Origin: Streptomyces sp. NBC_00775
GTDB taxonomy: Bacteria; Actinomycetota; Actinomycetes; Streptomycetales; Streptomycetaceae
DNA: 64,000 nucleotides
Direction of reading: 5' to 3'
NCBI RefSeq assembly: GCF_036347135.1
Contig: NZ_CP108938.1
Span: 62,001-126,000, forward strand
A program made the translations under genes and the position numbers. Shown here one piece after another: positions 1 to 6,921 of the stretch; within the stretch, counting starts at the first letter, position 1; each line of letters starts with the position of its first letter. The notes below the pieces were generated by a model, which saw nothing but the letters and a program-made list of their open reading frames with translations, was not told the DNA's origin and did not search any database.

Positions 1-402
1 GGCCTCCGCGAACACGGCCACGTCTACGGCGAAGCGGTACACCACCGCGCCGTCGCTCCGCAGCATCACGGAGTAGGGGTGCGCCACCTCGTGGTCGATG
101 AACTCCGTCAGCGGCCCGTGGTCCACGCTTTCCGCGTAGTACGGCCACGGCTCGAAACGAATCTCCTCCTGGAACGACCAGGCCGAGGTGGGATAGACCA
201 GCCCGCCGTAGCGGTCTTGGGCCTGCCGGAGCCTGGCGAGCGTCATCGTGGTGTCCACCTCGGGAAACGGCGCGAGCCGGGCGATGACCTCGGTGTCGTC
301 CGGGTTGTCCTGCGCGGGGAAAGGAACGGTGCGGGCCCGTGTAGTGAGGAAGCGCCGCCCCCTGTCCGTCAGCCGTCCCGATGCGTTGAGGATGTGCCGC
401 AT
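1..402 (-). CDS. hypothetical protein, 3' end outside window
   Basis: Minus-strand reading frame starting at ATG 402 and open to the left edge, so only the first 134 residues are visible. It begins MRHILNASGRLTDRG and has high GC at third codon positions, which supports real coding. A purine-rich GGGGAG lies about ten bases upstream. I do not recognise the family; an acidic, aromatic-rich middle (around residues 75-95) recalls small soluble Streptomyces proteins of unknown role. There is no signal peptide or membrane segment in the visible part. Confidence 0.55.
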   Translation of the reverse strand, partial: MRHILNASGRLTDRGRRFLTTRARTVPFPAQDNPDDTEVIARLAPFPEVDTTMTLARLRQAQDRYGGLVYPTSAWSFQEEIRFEPWPYYAESVDHGPLTEFIDHEVAHPYSVMLRSDGAVVYRFAVDVAVFAEA

Positions 403-708
403 CAGGCCATCATCTCCCCGCCCTTGAGGTCATCCATTTGAGCGACTTCACTCCTCTGCGGGGCACGGGGCTCCACGGCCGTTCCACGCTCGCAGTACAG
501 AGGCGGAACGCGGTTGTTCGAAACCGTGGAGCCGGACCAGATCAACACAGAGACAACATCCGGCATCCCCGGCAAGGACCACATCAGCTGAGATTCCCGG
601 CACCCCCGATGTCTCAACTGAACTGGTCGCTGCACGTCAGGGGTCCAACTCGGAACCAGATCAATTAAGACGGGACAGCCAGGGAGGGTGGGGCAGCTTC
701 AGCGGCCG
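403..708. other. intergenic region, no gene seen
   Basis: About 300 bases between the partial gene on the left and the MazG-like pseudogene. Open frames here lack a convincing start or recognisable protein. It should contain the promoter of the left-hand gene, but I could not identify clear -10/-35 boxes. Confidence 0.4.
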
Positions 709-1024
709 TCAGCCCGCGTCCACGCGCTCCACGAGGTGCTGGAGCCGGTCGTCCAGCAGCTTCTCCGCATCCGGGCTGATCGTGGCCAAGGCCACCATGG
801 CAGTCACGATGACGTCGCTCAACTCCTTCTCAACGTCCGCCCACGTGTGGAGGCACCCTTCCTCGGGTTGGCACCGAGCGCCCCGTGCAGGGCCTCGGTG
901 ACCTCCCCGTACCTCCCTGATCTTGAGCACCCGCAGCAGCCGGACGTCCCCCGCCGCGGCCGGGGCCGCCTCATCCGTCCAGCCACTGTCGCAGCTGCCC
1001 CGCACGGCTCCACGCTTCTTCCAT
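709..1024 (-). pseudogene. MazG-like nucleotide pyrophosphohydrolase, frameshifted
   Basis: The gene starts at ATG 1024 behind a GAGGAGGAG ribosome site and would encode a MazG-like protein of about 105 residues. The pieces are read in three frames: MEEAWSRAGQLRQWLDG, then an LLRVLKI segment, then YGEVTEALHGALGANPRKGA, then HTWADVEKELSDVIVTAMVA to the stop at 709. The EE..E / EKELSDV helices are the Mg-NTP-binding part of the MazG fold. At least three small indels are needed to rejoin it (near 975, 915 and 860), so it is probably dead. MazG-like enzymes hydrolyse NTPs in housecleaning. Sequencing errors are the alternative. Confidence 0.6.
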
Positions 1025-1162
1025 GCGCTCCTCCTCGTCGTACAGGGTCGGAACAGCGCCGGCACCAGGTAGCCGGGAATGGCCGCGCGGCTCACAGCGT
1101 TGTCACCCACCCGCCGCGCGACAGCGTGGTCTCGCCATCAGGGGTGATGGTGGCCTTCGCTA

Positions 1163-1462
1163 TCAGCGCGGTGCTTGGGGCTTCCGGTGCCTGCCCTTGC
1201 CGGCGCCGAGCGGGTTCGTCACGGGGCCTGGTGTCGCAACCACTTGCGCCTCGGGGTACAGGATCCGCTTCGCCTCTTCCAGGTTCTGGACGAGCGTGTG
1301 GGGCTCCCAAGCGTGCCCGTTCCACCTTTCGATCGCGCGCGGTGCATCCGGATTCAGGTGCGAGCCGCTGGGCCCCTCACCCGAGACGATGGGAACGGCG
1401 CGGAGTCGGCCGACCTTCGCGTCACGGCGCTCCGCCCACTCCGACAGCGGTTCGTCGTCCAT
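1163..1462 (-). CDS. DUF6087 family protein
   Basis: A 99-residue protein beginning MDDEPLSEWAERRDAKVGRL, with an internal RGxH-like SGSHLNPDAPRAIERWNGH stretch and a basic tail. This matches the small DUF6087 family common in Streptomyces genomes; its function is unknown. No signal peptide, membrane helix or catalytic motif is visible. It is on the same strand as, and 126 bases downstream of, the RiPP methyltransferase gene. DUF6087 genes occur in many Streptomyces contexts, so a role in the RiPP pathway cannot be inferred from position alone. Confidence 0.65.
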   Translation of the reverse strand: MDDEPLSEWAERRDAKVGRLRAVPIVSGEGPSGSHLNPDAPRAIERWNGHAWEPHTLVQNLEEAKRILYPEAQVVATPGPVTNPLGAGKGRHRKPQAPR

Positions 1463-1588
1463 CCTGCTGTTCCTTACGTCGGCTCAGGCTGCCCTCGACG
1501 AGGGTAGCGGCGGCGACCCAGGTCAGAGAAGGCTGAAGGCCACAGCCATCCGCAACTGGGGATGCGGACGACCGGGGCCGGTCTGGGC

Positions 1589-2707
1589 CTACCAGCGGAT
1601 GGTCTGGCCGTCCGGTGTGACGCTGACGGTGAACTCCTCCAGTGCCGGTGTACCGGCAGCGTGCCAACGGCCGAGCTGCTCCTCGACAGCGTCCCAGAGT
1701 GCATCCGGGCCGTCTTGACGTACGACCCACCGGCCGCCGTGCTCGTAGAGGGCGGCCCAGGAGCCAGACTCGACGTCGATCAACACGTCCTCAGTGCGTC
1801 CGTCTCGTTCCATCGTGAGTCGCTGTGCGCGCGGAGCGGCGAGCTGGACGACGAATCGGGTCGTCCAGCCGGTCAGCACACCGGCCCCGATGACGGCCTT
1901 GCGCTCCTTGCCCTGGCTCAGGTCGGGGAGGAGACCGAGGGCCGGAGGCATGTGCGGGCGCGCGAGCATGAAGCTGACCTGGCCGCCCAGCAGCGGCCCG
2001 GACGCCGTGCCGTCGTCGTGGACTGTGAGCCGCGCAAGCTCCGACGAGTCGAGCCAGCCGCCGATGGTCGTCAGGATCAGACCGCCCGGCCGGGTCTGCT
2101 CGATCCACGCGGTCGGTACCGTTCGTACCCCGCAGGTTGCGATGACCCTGTCGTACGGTGCCGATTCGGCGTAGCCGAGGAGACCGTCTCCGGTGACGAT
2201 CACGGGGAACTTGTCCTGTCGGGCGAGGGCTGTCCGTGCCCGCGAGGCCACGACGTCGTCGTACTCGATCGACGTGACCCGCTCCTCGCCCAGCCGCGCG
2301 CACAGCAAGGCAGTCGAGTAGCCGGTGCCGGTCCCGATCTCCAGCACCTGCGACTCTGGCTCAACGCGGAGATCCTCCAGCATCCGAAGGACGAGGGAGG
2401 GCAGCGTGCTGGAACTGGTCGGCGCCCGCATGATCTGACCGCGGATGTCGGTCGGCAGGATGGTGCCGGCGATCTGGGTGACCAGCGACTCGTCCTGGTA
2501 GCAGGCGTCGAGCCAGCCGGCGTCGCTTTCCAGGACGGATGTCCACGCGCCGGGTGCGGACCCCTCCACGCGGCGGAAGAACCCGTCCCGCAGGAACTCG
2601 TGCCGGGGGACAGTCTCGGCCGCACGTTTCCACGGCTCCGTGCGCAGGCTGCCGTTTGCCGTGAGCGTGCCAAGGAGCTGCTTGCGGAGTTGTGCTTGGT
2701 CGGTCAC
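1589..2707 (-). CDS. PIMT-like methyltransferase of ATP-grasp RiPP cluster
   Basis: A 372-residue SAM-dependent methyltransferase related to protein-L-isoaspartate O-methyltransferase. The GTG start at 2707 overlaps the ligase stop (GTGA), so translation is coupled. The N-terminal part has the PIMT helix around residues 95-112 (TSSSTLPSLVLRMLE) followed by SAM motif I VLEIGTGTGY at 121-130. The C-terminal 130 residues are an extension found in the 'ATP-grasp peptide maturase system methyltransferase' family. In characterised systems of this type (fuscimiditide) such an enzyme methylates an Asp side chain of the crosslinked peptide, which then closes to aspartimide. Activity here is inferred from family and context. 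Confidence 0.85.
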   Translation of the reverse strand: MTDQAQLRKQLLGTLTANGSLRTEPWKRAAETVPRHEFLRDGFFRRVEGSAPGAWTSVLESDAGWLDACYQDESLVTQIAGTILPTDIRGQIMRAPTSSSTLPSLVLRMLEDLRVEPESQVLEIGTGTGYSTALLCARLGEERVTSIEYDDVVASRARTALARQDKFPVIVTGDGLLGYAESAPYDRVIATCGVRTVPTAWIEQTRPGGLILTTIGGWLDSSELARLTVHDDGTASGPLLGGQVSFMLARPHMPPALGLLPDLSQGKERKAVIGAGVLTGWTTRFVVQLAAPRAQRLTMERDGRTEDVLIDVESGSWAALYEHGGRWVVRQDGPDALWDAVEEQLGRWHAAGTPALEEFTVSVTPDGQTIRW

Positions 2708-3651
2708 GTCTTCCTCTCCAACAGGTCTGCCAGGGCTGCGCACATCGGCAGCCCCGTCTCTGGTTCCAGCCAGTACCACTGTCCGGAGGGGTTGCACTCC
2801 AGGAACCGCCATTGCCCGTCTTCGTCGATGCAGAAGTCGAAAGCGCCGAAGACGAGACCGAAGTGGCGCATGTAGTGATGGAGTGCCGGCTCGATCCTCG
2901 GCGGCGGCTCCACGGGCGTGTAGCGCAGCCTGCTGTAGTCGGTCCGCCAGTCCAGCAGGTCGGAGTCGATGCGGACGCAGAACGTCTTGGAGCCGATGAC
3001 GGTCACGCGCACATCGGCGACCTTGCGGATGCGCTGCTGGAACAGGTGCGCCGTGCCGGCCACGCTCTCGTCGATGTCCTCGGCCCCTACCTCGGCGACC
3101 TTCACGACGGAGGAGACGCCGTCGATCAGGTACACGGGGTTCCACAGTGGCTTGTAGATAACCGAGTCGTGCCGCTTGACGAAAGCCCTGGCGGCATCGG
3201 GGTTCGAGGTGATGAGCGTGGGCGGTACCTGGAAGCCTGCGTCCACCGCCGCGGCGAGGCCCGCCGGCTTGAACTCTGCATCCCCGATGCGGTGCGGATG
3301 GTTGACATACAGGCAGCCGGGAAGTGAAGCCAGCACTCCCCCGAGTCCGTATCTGGCCTGGGTGACGGCGAACCGTGCGTCCTGCTCGCTCAGGTGCGGG
3401 AAGGCGAACCCCGTCGGCCGGCGGTAGTACAGGGCGCGCACCTGCGCCAGGTCAGCGGTGCGGGAGGGCGTGAGGAGGCGGCCCTGGATGCCCTGCGGGG
3501 TGATCTCTGCCTCCACCGACAGTGATGCGGGGAAGTCCCCCGAGTCGAGCCGCACGACCGGGATGTCCCGGCCGTGCAGCTCGCGAATCACCACGTCGGC
3601 GGTGGGGTCGTGCAGGCTGGTGACGACCAACACCGGACGCGGATCACTCAT
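2704..3651 (-). CDS. ATP-grasp ribosomal peptide maturase (graspetide synthetase)
   Basis: A 315-residue ATP-grasp ligase, the usual length for the family first seen as SAV_5884 in S. avermitilis. The N-terminal domain opens with VLVVTSLHDPTADVVIREL; the ATP-grasp domain follows (VIYKPLWN near residue 170, metal-binding FLECNPSGQW near 290). Such enzymes use ATP to join Thr/Ser hydroxyls to Asp/Glu carboxylates of a precursor peptide as side-chain esters. The start ATG at 3651 overlaps the precursor stop (ATGA), and the stop overlaps the methyltransferase start. The three genes therefore form one translationally coupled operon. It should act in the cytoplasm on the adjacent 98-residue peptide. 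Confidence 0.88.
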   Translation of the reverse strand: MSDPRPVLVVTSLHDPTADVVIRELHGRDIPVVRLDSGDFPASLSVEAEITPQGIQGRLLTPSRTADLAQVRALYYRRPTGFAFPHLSEQDARFAVTQARYGLGGVLASLPGCLYVNHPHRIGDAEFKPAGLAAAVDAGFQVPPTLITSNPDAARAFVKRHDSVIYKPLWNPVYLIDGVSSVVKVAEVGAEDIDESVAGTAHLFQQRIRKVADVRVTVIGSKTFCVRIDSDLLDWRTDYSRLRYTPVEPPPRIEPALHHYMRHFGLVFGAFDFCIDEDGQWRFLECNPSGQWYWLEPETGLPMCAALADLLERKT

Positions 3652-3944
3652 TGGTCGCTGTCGCTCCCCTGGTCGGTGTCCGTGTTGCCCTGGCCCTGCC
3701 CGTCGGGGCTGGTGCCCGTGGACGGGGTGGTGCCGGTGCTCGTGCCGTGGCCCGGCATCTCCATGACCTGGCCGGCGGCGTCGCAGAAGACCGTGGTCTG
3801 GGTGGCCGGGTCCAGCTCGACGCTGGCGTACGCGGGGGCCATCGTGGGGTAGGGCGCCATACGGCTCACCCCCCACGGGGTCGGGGTGACAGTTCCCTGC
3901 GGGACTGCGGCACTGGTGGGCAGACGGTCGGAGTGGACGAACAT
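3648..3944 (-). CDS. ATP-grasp-modified RiPP precursor peptide
   Basis: A 98-residue precursor, started at ATG 3944 behind GAGAGG. The leader (residues 1-62) holds the signature of putative ATP-grasp targets: PTPWGVSRMAPYP at 21-33, then Y..VELDPATQT around 40-50. The last 35 residues are a separate low-complexity core: GTSTGTTPSTGTSPDG near 67-82, then an Asp-rich tail ending DQGSDSDQ. Thr/Ser donors before Asp acceptors is the order expected for ester crosslinks, and the DG at 81-82 is a plausible aspartimide site. Which residues react cannot be told from sequence. The upstream region to 4182 should hold the operon promoter. Confidence 0.85.
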   Translation of the reverse strand: MFVHSDRLPTSAAVPQGTVTPTPWGVSRMAPYPTMAPAYASVELDPATQTTVFCDAAGQVMEMPGHGTSTGTTPSTGTSPDGQGQGNTDTDQGSDSDQ

Positions 3945-4182
3945 ACCTCTCCCTGGTGTCAGTTGTGGATGTGCGTCGATCGGTAGAGCGGGTGCCGGGG
4001 CCCAGTGAGGGACGTGACCCCGGCACCGTGTCCGCCCGCGCCGAAGGCCGTTTCTCGTACGGGCGGAGCTTGTTACCTGTCCGATGGCCACGGCCGACAT
4101 CATCCAGGCCACCGGACAGGGTCTATGCGGAACAGCTTCAGCTCGCGCGTCAGCTCGTTCACGTCGACGATGCGGAAGGAGC

Positions 4183-4371
4183 TCAGACAGCAGCTGGCTG
4201 CCGCTGCCTGAAGTACGCGTTCGCCTGCCGCTTGAGGCGGTCGAGGCAGCCCTCGCACACCATGAACGGGGCGTGCTGGCCGTCCCACTGCACCGGGCCG
4301 AGCCAGATCACCGGCACTCCGGTGCGCTCGCACCCGAGCCAGCAGTCACCGATGACCCATTGCGCCTGCAT
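4183..4371 (-). CDS. small Cys-rich (zinc-finger-like) protein
   Basis: A 62-residue protein with an excellent AAGGAGGAG ribosome site before ATG 4371. It has two cysteine pairs, CWLGC near residues 10-14 and CEGC near 39-42, followed by a basic helix DRLKRQANAYFRQRQ. This looks like a single structural zinc knuckle. Similar tiny proteins end Streptomyces operons of the kind seen here. The start overlaps the end of the preceding frame by 64 bases, so it belongs to the minus-strand operon reaching back to 6743. Function unknown. Confidence 0.6.
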   Translation of the reverse strand: MQAQWVIGDCWLGCERTGVPVIWLGPVQWDGQHAPFMVCEGCLDRLKRQANAYFRQRQPAAV

Positions 4372-4749
4372 GGGACGACTCCTCCTTCGTGGTTGTCCCG
4401 GTGCTCGTACAAGGTGAGGAGCGCCCGGGACAGCGTCGCCAGCTCGAAGAGGTCGCCGGCCGACGACGCCCCGAGGACGGGAATCGCGAGGACGCCACGC
4501 GCCCGAGTGATGACGTGCCGGGCGGCGCTCCGATTGAACGGGCCGGCCATGCCGGGCACCAGCCGCTCGACCGGAGGCACCAGCAGCCACATGTGCCCGC
4601 GCAGGAGCCCGGCGAAATGCGCCCGCTGCTCCTCGTCCGCAAGGCGCGGGGGGCCCCATCCGCGGGTCTCCGAGAACCGCCTCGTACGTACGGCGTATCC
4701 GGGCGACGTCGATACGCGCTGGCGCGGCCGGCGGCCTGAGCGGAGTCAT
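4308..4749 (-). pseudogene. hypothetical protein, one frameshift
   Basis: Starts at ATG 4749, overlapping the stop of the previous gene (ATGA), and reads MTPLRPPAAPARIDVARIRR to about residue 34. It then continues in another frame as LADEEQRAHFAGLLRGHMW..., through VERLVPGMAGPFNRSAARHV, to a stop at 4308. One extra base in the run GGGGCCCCCCGCGCC (4650-4662) accounts for the break, so this is either a sequencing error in a homopolymer or a recent mutation. The rejoined protein is about 146 residues, helical and soluble, with no catalytic motif I recognise; it is distantly reminiscent of DUF6415 proteins. Confidence 0.5.
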
Positions 4750-5405
4750 CGGCGCACCGCCGCTCGGGCCGCCGGGGTCTCGATGCCCACCTCGGCCGGG
4801 TCGAGGACCGTGCACTTCGAGAGGGACGCCGCCAACTGGCCGCCGACCACCCACTTCGCGCGCCAGTTGCCCATAAGGAACACGTCCTTCTCCCCTTCCA
4901 GCATCCCGAGGCCGGGCGGGCCGGTGTAGTACCGCTGCCCGTAGACGCCGTCGAGGATGACGTCACCGATCCGCACCGGCACGGCCCCCCGGCGCCGCAG
5001 GTGCGGGCACAGGCGGGCAGCCAGCGGCGCACACGGCAGGCACACCGGAGGGTGCACGGTCATATGCCCGTTGGGCCATTTCGCGCCCTCGGCCCGATCG
5101 TCCTCCAGCAGCCACAGCCAGCCCTGCTCGTTGCGGTCCGCTGGCCCCCCGCACACCTGGCAGAGGAACTTGCGCATGGCGCGCCGCTGCCGGGGGCCGT
5201 GCACCTGCTTCCAGAGTGGTTCCCCGGCCCTCGGCTTGAGCCCCCACAACTGCCACAGCACCCCGTCCGAGCTGCGGCCCGGCGTCGGGCCCGCGTAGGC
5301 GACGCCCTCGCCCATCGCGATGAGAGACGGCTGCTGCACCGTCTCACCGCTCCAAGCGGCGATGTACGGGACGGGACGTCCCTTGTACTTGAGCGGTTCG
5401 GACAT
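4746..5405 (-). CDS. hypothetical protein with cysteine pairs
   Basis: A 219-residue protein starting at ATG 5405 (MSEPLKYKGRPVPYIAAWSG), preceded by GAGAAGAGAC. An in-frame upstream extension to 5516 exists but lacks a ribosome site. It contains CQVCGG near residue 103 and CLPC...LCPH near 141-152, which suggests a zinc-binding treble-clef-like unit, and a C-terminal half that looks like a beta-sandwich. The family is common in Streptomyces accessory regions but has no assigned function. It is coupled by ATGA to the downstream frameshifted gene. Confidence 0.6.
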   Translation of the reverse strand: MSEPLKYKGRPVPYIAAWSGETVQQPSLIAMGEGVAYAGPTPGRSSDGVLWQLWGLKPRAGEPLWKQVHGPRQRRAMRKFLCQVCGGPADRNEQGWLWLLEDDRAEGAKWPNGHMTVHPPVCLPCAPLAARLCPHLRRRGAVPVRIGDVILDGVYGQRYYTGPPGLGMLEGEKDVFLMGNWRAKWVVGGQLAASLSKCTVLDPAEVGIETPAARAAVRR

Positions 5406-5485
5406 GTCTCTTCTCGCGGTCAGGGAAGGGAGTTGGAAGGCGCCGACCGTGCGCGACAGGGGACACACGCGCGGCCGGCGCCGGT

Positions 5486-5923
5486 CTATGTGCTGGCGGC
5501 CGGCTCCTTGAGACACTGGATCGCGACCAGGCGTTCGAGTAACTCGTTGACGGACCAGGCCATCCGGCGCAGGTGCCCAACGGCCTGCCCGTGGTCACTC
5601 GGCATGTCCTCGGAGCGCACCTGGCGGGCTCGGCGTATCAGCTGCTCAGCCTGCCCGTCCTCCTGGTCAGCCTCGGCGGCAACAGCGATACCGACGAGCT
5701 GCATCAGGTGGCGGCGAAGCCGTTGGCCGAGTTCTTCGAGACGCTCCTCGGGCGGTACGACGTCGTCCAGCACGACGCCGACGTCGTCGAGGAGGGCATC
5801 GCCGTCAAAGGGCTGCCACCGGCGGATCTTCGATAGCACGTCCTCCAACGCCTCCCGGCCCAGGGGCGGCTCACACGTCTCCACAGGGCCGGGCCAGCAC
5901 GGAATGGTGGCCGCGCCCGTCAC
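5486..5923 (-). CDS. DUF6415 family protein
   Basis: A 145-residue helical protein. The block ALEDVLSKIRRWQPFDGDAL near residue 26, then DDVGVVLDDVVPPEERLEEL and a long LRRHLMQLVGIAVAAE helix, is typical of the DUF6415 family, often named 'natural product biosynthesis protein' in Streptomyces. That name is not backed by a known reaction. The start overlaps the previous stop by ATGA. It has no signal peptide or catalytic signature. The neighbours are other small Streptomyces-only proteins controlled from the region before the XRE regulator. Confidence 0.65.
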   Translation of the reverse strand: MTGAATIPCWPGPVETCEPPLGREALEDVLSKIRRWQPFDGDALLDDVGVVLDDVVPPEERLEELGQRLRRHLMQLVGIAVAAEADQEDGQAEQLIRRARQVRSEDMPSDHGQAVGHLRRMAWSVNELLERLVAIQCLKEPAAST

Positions 5924-6531
5924 GGCCGCTCTCCTAACCGAGGGCGGCAGCTCATGTGATCACCTGCGGTGCGCTCGGGATCTCGCCCAGCCTCGCCGCC
6001 TCGTCCACGCGCGCGGAGCACCTGGAACAGGTGCTGCGGGTCGGTAAGGTGGCCGGTACCGTCCGGGAGCGTCACCCAGTACGGGCCCGGAGGGGAGATC
6101 AAGTCCAGGCGCGGCACGCCGACGTGGTGGATGTACGGGCGGGTACCGCCCAGGCACTCCACCCCCGCCGGGGCGAGGGTGCGCGGCCACTCCCGGTCAG
6201 TGCCGGGCGGCACCAAGACGTACAGGTGCGGCCGGTAGGGGTCGCAGAACACCGGCCCGGTCACCCGCAGTTCGTCAAGCCGGCGGTGCAGCTGGTCCGG
6301 GTCGGCGTCGCGGTCCAGGTCCGCGCCCAGGGGCGCGTACGGCAGGCGTACGGCGTCCCACACGATGCCCGCGGTCAACAGGGCGACGCCCTGCTCCGTC
6401 CACTCCATGCCCGCCGCCTCGCGGGAGGTGGCCGCCTGGGACAGCCACGCCTCGGCCACGGCTCTGCGTTCCCGGTCCTCCCCGCGAAGAACGGGCATCG
6501 GGACCAGCCGGGCCGGGCTCCCGGGCTTCAC
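5920..6531 (-). CDS. hypothetical protein, Streptomyces-specific
   Basis: A 203-residue soluble protein. Helical N-terminus (REDRERRAVAEAWLSQAATS region, residues 17-40), then GMEWTEQGVALLTAGIVWDAVRLPYAPL, resembling the opening of proteins related to the prim-pol fold (an aspartate-poor variant), then PYRPHLYVLVPPGTDREW. I do not see a complete catalytic triad, so a polymerase role is not supported. It is coupled by ATGA overlaps to both neighbours, making it the second gene of a tight minus-strand operon divergent from the XRE regulator. Confidence 0.55.
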   Translation of the reverse strand: MKPGSPARLVPMPVLRGEDRERRAVAEAWLSQAATSREAAGMEWTEQGVALLTAGIVWDAVRLPYAPLGADLDRDADPDQLHRRLDELRVTGPVFCDPYRPHLYVLVPPGTDREWPRTLAPAGVECLGGTRPYIHHVGVPRLDLISPPGPYWVTLPDGTGHLTDPQHLFQVLRARGRGGEAGRDPERTAGDHMSCRPRLGERP

Positions 6532-6743
6532 CGCGCCACCCCTTCGGGCGCGGCCGGTGTCGCCGCCACCTGGGAGAAGAACGCCTGGTGCTCACCGAGC
6601 CAGCTCTCCAGCGCCGCAGCGTCGGTGCACGCAGTGATGACAATGCCCTTTGCCCGGCCGCTGATGACGGCGGTCTGGGCCGCAGGCCAGCCGTGGCGGT
6701 CCTCAAGCGGAGTGGTGGCCGGCGTGGTGTCGATCGTGTTCAC
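6528..6743 (-). CDS. small hypothetical protein, first gene of minus operon
   Basis: A 71-residue protein with a GTG start at 6743 behind GAGGGG (spacing about 8). An upstream in-frame ATG at 6809 would run into the promoter region and has no ribosome site. The sequence reads VNTIDTTPATTPLEDRHGWP, then a compact ISGRAKGIVITACTDAAALE core, and resembles the small unnamed proteins that accompany DUF6415 genes. It leads the operon whose promoter lies in 6744-6880, facing away from the XRE gene. Confidence 0.5.
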   Translation of the reverse strand: MNTIDTTPATTPLEDRHGWPAAQTAVISGRAKGIVITACTDAAALESWLGEHQAFFSQVAATPAAPEGVAR

Positions 6744-6885
6744 GGTCCTGTTCCCCTCGTCTGCTGCGTGGTCGCCCCGTCCACTACTGGGGCGGCCCTC
6801 ACCAGACAACCGCTGGGACAGCGAGGGGCCCAGGCAATTCCGGGAACAATCGAGGCGCCAACGACCGGTAATTTTTACCTTCGCG

Positions 6886-6915
6886 GTGACGTGACGCCCG
6901 TCACGCCGCTACCGT
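6886..6915 (+). promoter_or_regulatory. leaderless promoter and palindromic operator of the XRE gene
   Basis: A GTGACG box (6886-6891) and TACCGT box (6910-6915) are 18 bases apart and would start transcription at or next to the A of ATG 6922. No Shine-Dalgarno is present, which fits a leaderless mRNA. The spacer contains the perfect palindrome GTGACGCCCGTCAC (6891-6904), overlapping the -35 edge. It is a likely operator, perhaps for autoregulation by the XRE protein. Inference from sequence only. Confidence 0.5.
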
Positions 6916-6921
6916 CTGCAC

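Noticed and set aside
402..635. 77-codon minus-strand frame upstream of the first gene
   Set aside because: Its stop overlaps the next start, which might suggest coupling, but its composition is not coding-like and no ribosome site is present.
1562..2875. 437-codon plus-strand frame opposite the methyltransferase
   Set aside because: Antisense shadow of a high-GC gene. The minus-strand frame has the SAM motif, coupling to the ligase and family match; the plus frame has no recognisable domain or ribosome site.
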